Part shown: positions 48,730 through 60,419 of the stretch, piece by piece | Layout: each line of letters starts with the position of its first letter | How positions within the stretch are numbered: position 1 is the first letter of the stretch | Assembly: GCF_041381155.1 (NCBI RefSeq) | Contig: NC_091142.1 | Location: 7,426,778-7,490,777, forward strand | DNA from: Argopecten irradians | Taxonomy: Eukaryota > Mollusca > Bivalvia > Pectinida > Pectinidae | DNA length: 64,000 nt | Direction of reading: 5' to 3' | Notes under the pieces: model-generated | What the model was told of the DNA's origin: nothing | The model's database searches: none | The model's input: the letters and a program-made list of their open reading frames with translations, nothing else | Translations under genes and position numbers: made by a program

Positions 48730-51700
48730 TCACTGTTGTTTTTGTCTCGCCGCTTCCCTGTCCGCCACATCTATAGCTGCGATGTTTTTACAAGCCGCCC
48801 AGAGCTGGACACCGCTGATGATTGTCTTGATGGCGGCCAGAGGTGCAGTTAGGTACATCAGCACCTGCCACAGGCCGAGGCCAAATAGCACTACAACACA
48901 AAGTTTATACCATAGGTCAAAGGTTAATCTATACAATAGGTCAGAGGTTAATTTATAACATTGGTCAGAGGTTAATTTATAACATAGGTCAGGGGTTAAT
49001 TTATAACATAGGTCAGGGGTTAATTTATACCATAGGTCAGAGGTAAATTTATACCATAGGTCAGAGGTTAATTTTTACAATAGTTTTGAGGTAAATTTTT
49101 ACAATAGGTCAGAGGTAAATTTATACCATACGTCAGAGGTTAATATATACCAAAGGTCAGAGGTTAATTTATACCATAAGTCAGAGGTTAATATATACCA
49201 TAGGGTCAGAGGTTAATTTTTACAATAGGTCAGAGGTTAAATTATACCATATATGTAATCATAGTTTTACAACAGGTTGACATAAATGAAGACTGAAGTT
49301 GCAAGATGTTTAAAATTTGATAGCACTGATTTCAGGGAGATAACTCTTACATGAAGGTCCGGCAGTGAAGTGTGTCAGATACAGCATACAGAAGAATGTT
49401 TCGTTGGCTGAGCACATCACAAACAGGATACTCTGTGGGGGAAAAGATTTTCTCTAATTAACATTATACTCCAAAGTAATTAACATTATACTCCAAAGTC
49501 ATTTTCGATGGACTTAACATACTGTTTCAACTAATACCGTTTCAACCCAAACCATGCCCCATCCCTAAAAACAACAGAACCCCTCTCTCATTTTTGAAGC
49601 CTCAATTTTACTTACTTCAAATTAAATGCAGACTGAAAAATATGAAACACTGTAGGTTTCTATATTGATTTCATTTGAAAATTGATTTATGGCTTACTTT
49701 GTACAATATGTTTTATGTAAGATTAGTCAGAATTTGGTTATGTTAAGAGTTCCCCTAATTTTTTTTCTTTTTTTTTTCTCTCTTTTTTTTTTCAATTTTT
49801 TAAGCGTCCTATGCGCTGAATGAGTCAAATAATGAGTAAATGTGCAGTGTTAATGTAACTTTTTTAATATATACATACCCGGTTATGGTAGTAATGCCGT
49901 AGCAGGGGGTTAGCTGATAGATCCAGAACTTTGTGACTGCCTGCGCCCTTCATCAGTGTGCTGCAAACCAGAGACATTAAATAAATTCCTATGTCAAAAT
50001 ATGCACTATATTCATGTAATATTCATTGGTACTTTTGACTACTTTCTTTCATGGTTTAAAGCTTCCAAAATAATTTGTGGTAGAATTTTTTGTGGTTGGT
50101 CCTCGAGACTGCAGTTCAATAATGTATAAAACCAAAAAATTTTTTTTTATATTGGTGGTTCAAGAGAAACCACAAAAATTTTACACAACAAATATTTCAT
50201 GTTGTACAGTACAATACATCCCGCAAAAACCTATAATTGGATAATTTTTTCAATAAAGATCCTTATTGAAGACTACCAGGGTAATGTTTCCTATAAATAG
50301 TAACAGTGACCTATTTCTTTTTCTTTTCTTCTCTCTCAATAAGTAATATACTTCTGTAGATGGAACCAGTGGCTGGTGATATTGAGAGTGTTTCTATAAA
50401 TAGTAACAGTAACCTATTTCTTTTCTTTTTTTCTCTCAATAAATAAGATACCTCTGCAGATGGAACCAGTGGCTGGTGATATCGAGAGCCATATAGAACT
50501 GGAAGAACATCAGGTAGTCGGGGTAGAAGTAACAGAGGGCTCCACACAGACACATGGTGGCACAGCGGTCAATCAGCTGGTCAAGTAACGCTCCAAGTTT
50601 ACTGGCTGTAACAGAGGGCAAAATTAATTAATCAAATATTGTTTGTATTACTTTCAGACCTTCAACTGGCCATATCTAGTTCTCATGATAGCTGTACATG
50701 TATCGCCATTGCTGGCCATGTCTAGTTCTTAGGAAACATGATCATTGAATATTGATTTAAATTTTGCATTTATTTTATTAAGTCATTCAGTAGTAGCCTG
50801 AAGTTCACTTACATTGGTTGAGCATCCTTGCAAGATGACCATCAATAGCATCCAGGAAGCCGCTGAGTAAATACCAGAAAGAGGCTCGCCAAGGGTCAAA
50901 GGGCATGTAGTAAAATGACACAAAAGCTGTGATCACTCGTAGGTAATCTATGGACAAAAAAAGAAATTAGGTAGTTAAGTAGCTCCATGTCTCTTCTGTT
51001 TTCAATATTGTAATTACAGTCAAACCTGTGTATAAAGGAAACCTGGGGACAAGGCTAAAGTGTCCTTTATAGAGAGGTGTCCTTTATATAGAGGTCAGTG
51101 TTTTGACGAGTTATGTCCCCTGAGTGGTTCAACCTAAGCAATCTTTCCATACACAAATACATGTATTTGTCTCATTTTCTTTTCATTTGGTTCATTTTAA
51201 GAATTACATGTAGTATTTTAAAGACCAAAATGATGATTTAACTTATTTACTCCTAAAAAGACACATTAAGGTAGTAAATAAGTTGGAATACTGTAATCTA
51301 ATCTATTGGTATATGGTTTAGACATACACTTATCAACTCATTCACCCCTGAAGACAAAATTAGACTCTTCCAGATCAAAGACAAGACCAGTCCATTATGA
51401 AATGTCAGGGGTGATTTAAGTGTTAACAAGATTGATGGATAATAACACAAGTGATTTCTGTGATGTTGATAAAGATGATGACGACGATGTTGATGATGAT
51501 GACGACAATGTCAGATATGATGATGACGATATTGTTGATGATGACGACAATGATTGTGAGAATCCATGATAATTACTATTGACAATTGACAATTTTTATT
51601 TGTATCGGAAATGATTTTTAATGATAAACAACTTAATACAAAAAAGACCAAAATTGTTGCTATCTTTATGTTGAAACATTTGACTATAAATTCCAATGAT

Positions 51701-54700
51701 GAGGGTATAACCATTGTGTAAATTGATACCTGCAAGGTATTGATGGATTGTCAAAACTACTTTTGTACTTATCCCACCATTTCAACATATATGTTGTCAG
51801 AGATTTAGTGTAACCATTCTAACTGAATCTCTCATATTGTAATTATAAAAAGTGTTTTTAATCATTTTAAAACTGTATTATCATTATCCAATTACAATAT
51901 AATACAATAATTGTAAACTGTAAGATAAATTGGAAATGAAGCATACTGGTAACTTAAAATGACTGTTTGATTGACAGCTGACAATCCGCTCAGAGATCAA
52001 TCTAGCTCTGATTTACTACCGTTTATGGAATTATATATATAATTAATTCCCCACCGTACCAAAATTCCTCTTTAGAATGGAAAAATCCCCCATTGAAGTT
52101 AATATATCACCGTTTCTGTAGCCAAATTTGTCCCTGTGACATATTTTTCTTCAAATTTTAAAACTTCTGGAGCTAAATAACTATATATTTATAACTATTG
52201 CATATTTTATGATTAGTTAAAACTTGTAACTATTGAGCTTAAAATCTCTATTTTACTAACTCTAACAATGAAATAGGTTTCACTTCAAAATGAATATATT
52301 TTTGGACCAAAACACAAACAGTCAAATTCCCCTAACTGTCACAAAACTTTTCCCCATTTTTGAAAAAGGGTAGTTTCCCCTAAAACCTAGATTGTAGTAT
52401 TGATCCTTGCCAATTGCCTTGGCAGGGGCCGCAGTGGCCGAGTGGTCAAGATGTCCCGACATATTACCAAGGACCCTCCACCTCTGGGATGCAGGTTTGA
52501 ATCCCATGTGGGGCAGTTGCCAGGTACTGACCGCTGGTCAGTGGTTTTTCTCCGGGTACTCCGGTTTTCCTCCACCAACAAACCTGGCAAGTCCTTACAT
52601 GACCCTGGCTGTTAATAGGATGTTAAACTAAGAAAAGCAAACCCAATGGCCTTGGCACAACCAACAGATGGTAGCTAGGTGCTGATATGATGTATTTTGT
52701 CATTTTGATTTATGTTATTGATTGGTAGATTGATTGTATGACAGGCAGCTGTAGGCATAACATATGGTAGTCCAAAAGTACATGTGTACTATCCATGATA
52801 TCAGTATACCGTATTCAACCCAAAAAGCACCCAGGGCGCTTAAAAAATTGATAAAAATGAAAAGGTGCTAATAAGTCAAAATTATTGCAAATTTATACCA
52901 TTTTATGTAGTTTTGGTCCTTATTTATGCCTGGGCAATTGAAATTGAGGCCTCAAAAATGGGGAGGGGCGCTTATAGGGACATGGGCGCTTATTGGGTCG
53001 AATACCGTATACATTATGTACCATGCTGTCAACCAACGGTCTTTCACAGCTTTTGATTGCTAGCATAGCCAATTCAATAACTACTATATCAGAGCTTTTT
53101 CTCACTTCTTTGGGAATGGGGCCCGTAGCTTTTAATTTGGGAAAGTGTGCGACAAAATCAAAATTTGGGAAAAATTATGAAATATGAAATAAAGCATAAC
53201 AAATAAGACTTTTTATTTCCAGTGTAGTTTTTTGAAGCCAATTCACAAATGTTTAAAGCCTTAGCCAACTAAGTTCATACAATGTTTTTTGATAGTCTTC
53301 AATAAACTTTGATTTTGGGAAATTTAAGGCTTCAATTAGGAAAAATTAAGAGGATTTGCCATGGGGAATGGGGCAAAAATTTGGCACCAAATCAGCCTGA
53401 AAAAAACCACCTGTGTATGTATATGACACAATAATCGACCCATCCTTATAAACATCCCTCACCATTTTTGAGGCCCTTATTTGCACTAATATCAAACTAA
53501 ATACAGTTGCAAAAAAATTAAAATCACTGATTCCATTATTTTCTTTCTTTTGCAAATTGATTTATGGCTTGCTATGTGCAATAATTTAATGTTATGCTAA
53601 TCCAAATTTGGTTCTATTAAGCCTTATTTTCACATTTTTAAACACCCAATTTTCACATTTTTAAGCACCCAATTTTCACATTTTTTTAAGCACTCTGGGT
53701 ACTTATTTGGTTCAATATGGTATACTTTTTAATCTTGATAACAGTATTACTAAATTAGTCTCATTAGAGACATTACTAGCTTATGATTATGACACATAAT
53801 AATTCAGAAAAAAAATTAATATTTATTACATTTTTGGAAGTGAAATATAAGGTTTTACACACAACATATCAATTTTGATATTTTCACTCGCTTTCGACCA
53901 ATTGGAATGCAGAATTGACAGTGAAAATATTATTTTGATTGTTATGTCATTAGTTTGTGCACGCACGAAAATAATGTCACGCTTTTAAATTTGTGTAGAA
54001 ATACCATATTTATGTACATATCATTATTCAATCATGCATTATGTGATAATTTTAGTTTTTTTGTGTGGCTATAAGTGCTTCCACTAAACTTATAATACAA
54101 AAGTATTTTAAATCATGCATACTAAATTGCAGAGAAGGATGTTTATTGATCAATTAGTAGGTAAGTAAGACATCAACGTCTGATCTCATGTACATCATCA
54201 TAAGTGTGACTCAATCTATACAATTACCTAACATTATAGCATCCTATATAGCCTGCAGTCAGTGTTTACAAGACTGTAGTTATGTATCGAGAATCAGATA
54301 CAAACAAACCACAACAAGTGGTACAAAAGATATATCCTCTGGCAACAACAAGCCTTGTAACAGTTGACTTGCTTTAATCATATGCAATAACATGTAATAT
54401 TAATGAGGCTTAAATTTGATACCTAATCAGCAATTTTTTTTTATAAATTTTTAAAGTGAGTACAGACCTAGAACACTAATTGTGATGAGTGCCAGGACAC
54501 CCAGTTGACCCTTAATTATAATAAATAAGCTTGCATTGACCTTTAGCAGATTCAGGAGTCAAACAACAATGTCTCAGAAATTTTTCGGAGTCAACATATA
54601 TGACAAATAGTTAAGTGCTCCAAACTCAAGAGTTAAATCTGATTTTTGGGAATCAAAACATATTTTGAGGGGTCTACTGGAGTGCCAGTACAAAGAAATA

Positions 54701-56208
54701 CATTGAGTGCTCTCAAAATCTTGACCCCAGGGATGAATGATGACTAAATTGTATAAACATATATAGCATAAACATTTACAATCATTGTGTAACATATATA
54801 ATACATGAAAAGTATTTCTTCTATACGTTTCATATATATATATTACTTTTTTTTACAATAGCTTGTAAAGTGATAATTTTTGTGAAGAAACCATTAATTA
54901 TACAATTACCAAATTCAAAATATAAAATATATAAGTTTGGTTCTTTCTTTCCTTTAAATTTTATTTCATTGGACAGTAAATCTAATGATAAATATGTATT
55001 TATTTCCTATTATTTGAATATTTGTCAAGTCTCAAAGATGCTCCACCGCCGACAGAGCATAAATGATATTCATCATTTGAACAATAATTGGTGTTTAATT
55101 GTGTATATATGTCTCAGTAACACAACAAATAATATAAAATAATTCATTTTGCCTTTGGTGCATGCACAATCAGTACTTCATTCCATATATAAGATATAGT
55201 GCCACAGAATTTTTTCAGGATGCAATTAATTATTTTTCATATTTCAACTTGAAGTAAAATTAGAAGCTCAAACTTTTCAATGGTGGTAATGGCGTAAAGT
55301 AAGTAACTTTTGTAACTGCAGAAAAATACTAAATTGTCTGCTCTTGTTTTTGATACTGAAAAAATACCATTTGTCAGCAGTGGAGCATCTTAAAAATGAT
55401 TAATTCTTGGTTTGCATTAAATGTCTATAAGTACTACTTTGATTAAAGTCATTTGGGAGCATTAAAAGATTACAGTGTCTCATTTGTTCAAGTAATTGAA
55501 AATATTCTTCATTTACTCCTATAAACAATAACTAAAATTAACATCTGTAACACATGTAGTAGTGGAAAATATTATATTCCACTTGTCATCAGATGTGTAA
55601 TAATGATATCTTCTACTGCTACAAAAGTAGTAATGTGGTACAGTATCTACTTATCTTCCATTGAAAAATTAAAGCTTTGATTTGATATATTAAGGCATGC
55701 AAATGCAGCGTTTTACTTTATTCACTTGTTGAACTATCAGTTTAACAGCAGTAATAATCACCTGACAAAGAACTTAAAAGGTTAATTAGATGTAAGATTG
55801 ATATAAAAGCTAGGCTAACATGTATTTTCCTATCAAGCTTACATTCCTAGCCTATACCGTACTATAGTATACACTAAAATAGTATGGTGCTGATGGACAA
55901 TATGTAGGCGTATATATGTACATGACTGCTTATAAACTTATCCTAGTTCTGTCACTATGAAAGCTGATTACATCAGCTGGTGTACATGTGATAAATCGAT
56001 AAGCAATTTACGATCCGAAACACTGAAACATCGCCTGCACTGCAGTATGCATACAGGCATACATTGTAGACCTGTAGCGTGCCAGCAACTTGAGTGATCA
56101 AATCCGATTGATTTCGTTTAGCGCTATTTAAACGACTGGCAAGAATAATTATGAGTTTTCATACTTACCAACGATGTTAGGAACGAACAAAAATACGTTT
56201 TCCGTCAT
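48730..56208 (-). CDS. CDIPT: CDP-diacylglycerol--inositol 3-phosphatidyltransferase (PI synthase)
   Basis: Exons on the minus strand are 56169-56208, 50813-50947, 50452-50605, 49879-49960, 49351-49432 and 48730-48890. All have GT-AG borders and fitting phases (1,1,2,0,1). The product is 217 residues (human 213). The enzyme joins CDP-diacylglycerol and myo-inositol to make phosphatidylinositol in the ER membrane. The N-terminus [13 protein letters not shown] matches the family start. The CDP-alcohol phosphotransferase motif D-G-x2-A-R-x8-G-x3-D-x3-D is complete: D49, G50, A53, R54, G63, D67 and D71. Further matches are [29 protein letters not shown] and the C-terminal [20 protein letters not shown]. 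An in-frame upstream ATG at 56349 exists, but the family start favours 56208. Intron 1 exceeds 5 kb and holds a SINE and MITEs. Exon 3 has a partial duplicate of its 3' end in intron 3. Confidence 0.95.
48895..49250. repeat. Minisatellite, 22-24 bp unit, in CDIPT intron 5
   Basis: About 14-15 copies of AGGTCAGAGGTTAATTTATA then CCAT, starting 5 bp from the exon 6 acceptor. The first units overlap the polypyrimidine region as read on the gene strand. Confidence 0.88.
49540..49830. repeat. Relative of the TACCGTATTCAACC element
   Basis: The blocks CTCTCTCATTTTTGAAGCCT, AAATTGATTTATGGCTTACT and AGAATTTGGTTATGTTAAGA match 53440-53660 and, for the first block, the reverse of 52930-52970. Ends are diverged. 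Confidence 0.45.
50290..50500. repeat. Partial tandem duplication of the CDIPT exon 3 donor region
   Basis: ACCTATTTCTTTTTCTTTTC...CTCTCAATAA...AGATGGAACCAGTGGCTGGT then GATAT occurs at about 50308-50390 and again at 50412-50490. The second is the real exon 3 end; the first has lost the GT donor (AGAAGTATAT on the gene strand). Confidence 0.8.
51013..51110. mobile_element. Pogo/Jerky-like end fragment in CDIPT intron 1
   Basis: TTACAGTCAAACCTGTGTAT then AAAGGAAACC, followed by TCCTTTATAGAGAGGTGTCC, is the same terminus that makes up the minisatellite at 294-1150. Confidence 0.5.
51465..51560. repeat. GAT/GAC trinucleotide-rich run
   Basis: Irregular GATGATGACGACGATGTTGA repeats over about 95 bp in intron 1 of CDIPT. 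No coding frame is indicated. Confidence 0.75.
52416..52657 (+). mobile_element. tRNA-derived SINE with 9-bp target-site duplication
   Basis: The element runs 52425-52648. It starts GGGGCCGCAGTGGCCGAGTG, with a box B-like GGTTTGAATCC near 52493 and a shared body GGCAGTTGCCAGGTACTGAC. The tail is ...AACTAAGAAAAGCAAACCC. The direct repeat GCCTTGGCA lies at 52416-52424 and 52649-52657. Same family as the copy in exon 1 of MSP130-like A. In CDIPT intron 1. Confidence 0.88.
52807..53009. mobile_element. TACCGTATTCAACC inverted-repeat MITE
   Basis: TACCGTATTCAACCCAAAAA then GCACCC at the left is mirrored by GGGCGCTTATTGGGTCGAAT then ACCGTA at the right. TA at both ends suggests a Tc1/mariner-like target. 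About 203 bp. Confidence 0.7.
53440..53735. repeat. Longer relative of the TACCGTATTCAACC element
   Basis: CACCATTTTTGAGGCCCTTA, then AATTGATTTATGGCTTGCTA and a triplicated CACCCAATTTTCACATTTTT, ending CTGGGTACTTATTTGGTTCA then ATATGGTATA, which resembles the reversed terminus of 52807. Confidence 0.5.
55032..55393 (+). mobile_element. TTAA MITE family 1, copy 8 (full length)
   Basis: AGATGCTCCACCGCCGACAG at the left and TTTGTCAGCAGTGGAGCATC at the right. The left target site reads TCAA, the right TTAA. It lies in CDIPT intron 1, about 780 bp from exon 1. Confidence 0.82.
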
Positions 56209-56349
56209 TGTGATTTTTCTGTATCCGTCAATAAAAACCTGCAACGTGATGGACAGCTGAACCTTGATATGTTTGTGCAGACGCTTGATCAACAAAACAT
56301 CACTCGGGCGCTTGAAATCTACGGACGACTGTTCAACTCTGCCAAGCAC

Positions 56350-57220
56350 AATGTAGATGAAGATCAGGGCAAATTCTGACTTCCGGAATAAATCTTCTCA
56401 TTGAAACATTACACAAATAATAGTTTAAGATTCACAACCAGTTTAGAAAAGCTTATCTATATTTTAAAACGTTAACACCAGGCACATTAAACAGAGAAAG
56501 TGTTCATATGTCTCTACGTACAAGTTTTACCTGATAACCTAACAAAATAACACGGACGCGGATTGACAGAGATCTAGATTTTGCAACGGATTGTATATAT
56601 ATATATATATGACTCATAATACACGTCTTCGAAAACACGTTGCGGTACATTCTGATGAAATTTGTTTTAATAATTACAATACTTGTATTGGAATTATAAT
56701 TTATATATGTGAAAACAGCGTCTAAAGATATTTAAACCAGCTATATTAGGCTTTAGCAGTTCTTACATGCCTAGATCTGGTTCTACTTGTAAATGTAGTC
56801 TTTTCCTCTTGACAAAAAATATGCACAACCAAACTTCAGCGGGATCATATTTCTTGTGGGGCTTCACAAAAAATGATTACAATCGTTGGAAAGAGCGATA
56901 TTTTCTTTTCAAAATTATTCTCAAGTGATAAAACTATTCTCCCAAGACGCATTAATTAAGGGTTGTGATTATCTCCCTTAGACTGTGTAACCCATGGATA
57001 TACATGTACAAAAACATCACCGCCCACAAATTATTATTACCCAGGCTTACACAGTTTTATCTACATGGATGTAGTAGATTGCAAAAGAAAATAAAGTAAA
57101 ATTGAACAATACATCAGGATTACAATTTTACAATGATATAATTTATAATAGAGAAATTACGTTAACTTTTTGTAGCAGTACAAAATATTTTTCATACAAT
57201 GCAATTTTTTGTATCAAACA
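56350..57220. other. Upstream flank of CDIPT, no other gene seen
   Basis: AT-rich sequence with a TA dinucleotide run at 56591-56609. The CDIPT promoter should lie here, but no TATA box or other clear core element stands out. Confidence 0.4.
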
Positions 57221-60200
57221 CTCGCGTATATACAAGTGTATGTAATATATACAAAATATATATTACACATTAAATATATATCATATTTTGTACATACATA
57301 TAATAATAATTAATTGTTGAATGGCGCTTATATCATTGAAATTATGCAGTCTATATGCACGTTTTTTCAGAGATTAGGTACTATCTAAAACTCTGGTTTA
57401 TGATATATACTTGTTTTATTCTGATGCACTGTAACCTTATGGATAAGTTTGAGACGTTAGCAAATAATTCTAAACACCTGATTCGGCATAGTTCTGAAAG
57501 AACTTTATACATGCAAATAGATATTTTTTTCCAAATCTGTGGAAAAGAAGACCTTTATACATAAAATATTAGAATGACAATTTTCATTGCGCTGCGATTT
57601 TTCAGAGATTTAGATAGTATACTATCTATGCCTCTAGATTCTTCAAGTACCAAAAACATGCATCATGAAGTACCTGACAAGCGATTTATATATATATATC
57701 ATTGATAATATACTTTGAATCAGTTATGATTCATAATTCTACTTTGAATCGCCATGCAAGTGTAACTACTACACACTTTTCAAAAATAATAGAAAACAAT
57801 GATGTACCATGGTAAATATGATTCTTTTATGTGAATGAAAATCTGTATTTAATTTGGTACAGAATTAAATCTAAAAATTCTCGGTTACTTGCAGTAATTT
57901 GCACTTCCAACAATTCATTAGCAGAGATTTAGATAGATTACCCTCTGGCCCTTGTAGAAACAAATTCTACGATTTTAGCCGGGAGTAGCCGATCTTAGTA
58001 GAACTTGCAATTGATTGAGACGGTTAGACCGATTGAAATAGTGTATTCGCATTATATCATTTATAGATATAAAATGGATATAACAGTTTTATGACTGCCT
58101 TTAGTCCATTGTCCATAGTAAAACAGTACATTTGTACATATATATGCGCGCGAAAATGATATACCTGCAGTTTTAATAACATTTTAAATATAAGTAGGTC
58201 ATTGAATGATTACATTATTTGATACTTCGAATAATTAATGTTATCATACTTATAATCAATTTCACATTTAGAAATTTATGTGTTTAACCAAATAAATAAA
58301 ATATATACATTTTCAGTTAATTATTTTCCTTTGTTACTCTTTATCTATTGAATTCGCCCTTGCAATGATTGAGAAATAAAAATTTGGAAGGCACTTACAA
58401 ACTTTAAATTTCACCAAGAAGAAGAGAACATTCGGTTCCGCGGAAACGTAGATTGCATTATATTTCTGACCAATCGCGACATCTCGGAGTAATTCCCATG
58501 AATCTTCGGAAATATATTTTCCGAAGATTACCGGAAATTTCTCCGAGGGGATCCGATTGATTTCTGACATACCGGATTTAGTTACTCCCTTCGTTTCACT
58601 CCGTTCACTGTCCGTCAGTTGACGAAGTGTATGCAGTGGCGTAGGAAGATGAAACGTAATGGGGGGGGGGGGGGGGGGGGGGGCGGCAAAGGTCCTCAAT
58701 ATTTTGTAACACCCTCCCCCCCCCCCCCCCCAGTGGGGTCGCTAAAAGGAAATTAAACGAATATTGGCCATATTTTGAGATTTGGTGTTTGTGGGAGGGG
58801 GGGGTCGGGGGTCCCCGGGAAAAATATTACGATTTAGAAAATGGCTTATCAAAGTTTTACAATGTATTTTGATGATTTTGCAAGCGCCCGAAAGCGCGAG
58901 ATTTTGGTGTCTTGGGGGGGGGGGGGGGGTTGGTCGGGAGATTGGACGAAGTGGAAACGAGAATATAAATTATGTAAAGCGTTTACTGGATGGTAGATGA
59001 GAATCCATTCATGCAATACTGCATACTTAATGATTTGTAGAAATATTTTGAAACACAAAACACGTGTTCTTTGTAGTCATACGTTAAAAACAAGTCACAT
59101 GCTTATACCCCATTCATGCCATTGGCCATTGGCCGAAATAAATATGGAATTGTATTATGGGTAAATAGCGATCACATGAGTATGTGTTTACTTCCAAATA
59201 TATTGATTTATCTGACCTGGTATTTAGTATATATAATTTGGCCTTTTCGGACGAAGATCTTATTTTCTCTGTGTTAAATGTATCTGTTCTGAAACCTAAA
59301 GCGGGTACCGGTAATATATAAATTCTGCGAATTTAGCCGGGAATAGCCGATCTTCGCTGATCCTAGATTAGATGGTTAGACCTATTGAATTGGTCAATTC
59401 GCATTAGATCATTTTTATATTAATAGTAGAAATGACAGTTTTATAACTCATTTAAGTTCATTATTTATACACTGCAGAAATAAACTACATATATTTATCA
59501 TGTGCAAGTCAATATGATATGCATGCAATAAAAATAACATTTTGCAGTTTTCAAATAAATCAATTTTTCCGAAGAAATGGTAAGCAAACTATCACTATAT
59601 TTGGAAGTAAACACAAAATCACGTGATCACTAGTTACCCAATAATACTGCTTAAATCTCGACCAATGGCATGAATGAGGTATAAGCATGTGACTTGTTTT
59701 ACTACGTTTTTACTACAAAAAATAGATGCAGGTATATTCTGTGTTTGGAGGTAAAACCAAGTCCGGGAGGATTTTTAGCCCAAAGGTTTAACCTGGCCAT
59801 TAAGATCGTGCTAAAAATTCGTTGTGCTTTTATACAAATATATCGAGGGATGTAGTGTTAAACCTTTGTATGGCTCTATACTTTATTCCTCGTGAGTTTT
59901 GTCCTACATATGTGTCTGTTTTTCCTCTGTCATGATTGGCTGTCTATACTCGGGTATTGGATATATTCATGGTAAGGATTGTATACTGGGCAGGCTGTCC
60001 TTCGGAAAGGACGTCAATCCGGGGTCCGGTGTACGGTCAGTCAAGCCATGTACGTTAATGAAATAAGATCCTCTGATAGTATTCGAAAAGAGAAGTCTTA
60101 TTGCAAGTCGCCACAGAGTAGCTTGCAGGTTTTGTTAGGTAAATATAGATAAGGTAGGGTAATGTACATTGTAGACATAGGCATTTCTGTGACAGTCCAA

Positions 60201-60419
60201 TTTTTTTTTCTTAACATTTAATTATATATAAGTTTAAGGCACAATAGTTCTGGCCCAACAATTTGGAATTATAAATAAATATAAAATTGCGGAATTCCCT
60301 CCCGTAATGTCCCCATCAAATCCCCCTCCGCGTTTTTCTACGTTCCGTTTTCATTTAGCATTTTATATATAATTAGTACATGTATGTTCCGTGTTACGTC
60401 AATTACATTCTCATCCATA
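57221..60419. repeat. Tandem duplication, copy 1 (about 3.2 kb)
   Basis: Starts near ACTCGCGTATATACAAGTGT and continues through ATTGTTGAATGGCGCTTATA, TTAGCCGGGAGTAGCCGATC, a G-run/C-run pair (58662-58732), ATTTTGCAAGCGCCCGAAAG and CAATCCGGGGTCCGGTGTAC. All blocks recur in order in 60420-64000. Within the unit, TTAGCCGGGA-TAGCCGATCT appears twice (57978, 59332), so the unit is itself partly duplicated. No gene was recognised. Confidence 0.88.
59060..59710. mobile_element. Inverted-repeat element within the duplicated unit
   Basis: ACAAGTCACATGCTTATACC then CCATTCATGCCATTGGCC...TGTTTACTTCCAAATATATT is mirrored by TTGGAAGTAAACAC...AATGGCATGAATGAGGTATA then AGCATGTGACTTGT. Arms are about 145 bp. 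The same element lies at about 62655-63310 in copy 2. Confidence 0.75.

Noticed and set aside
52322-52631. Four overlapping open frames on both strands, 61-74 codons
   Set aside because: All lie in the SINE at 52425-52648; similar frames arise from the SINE in copy A exon 1.
56209-56349. N-terminal extension of CDIPT from an upstream in-frame ATG
   Set aside because: The family protein starts at MTENVF-type sequence and the extra 47 residues have no counterpart that I know.
58334-58699. 121-codon frame starting MRTFAAPPPPPPPITF
   Set aside because: The proline run is the G-run of the duplicated unit, and the second copy of the unit does not preserve the frame.
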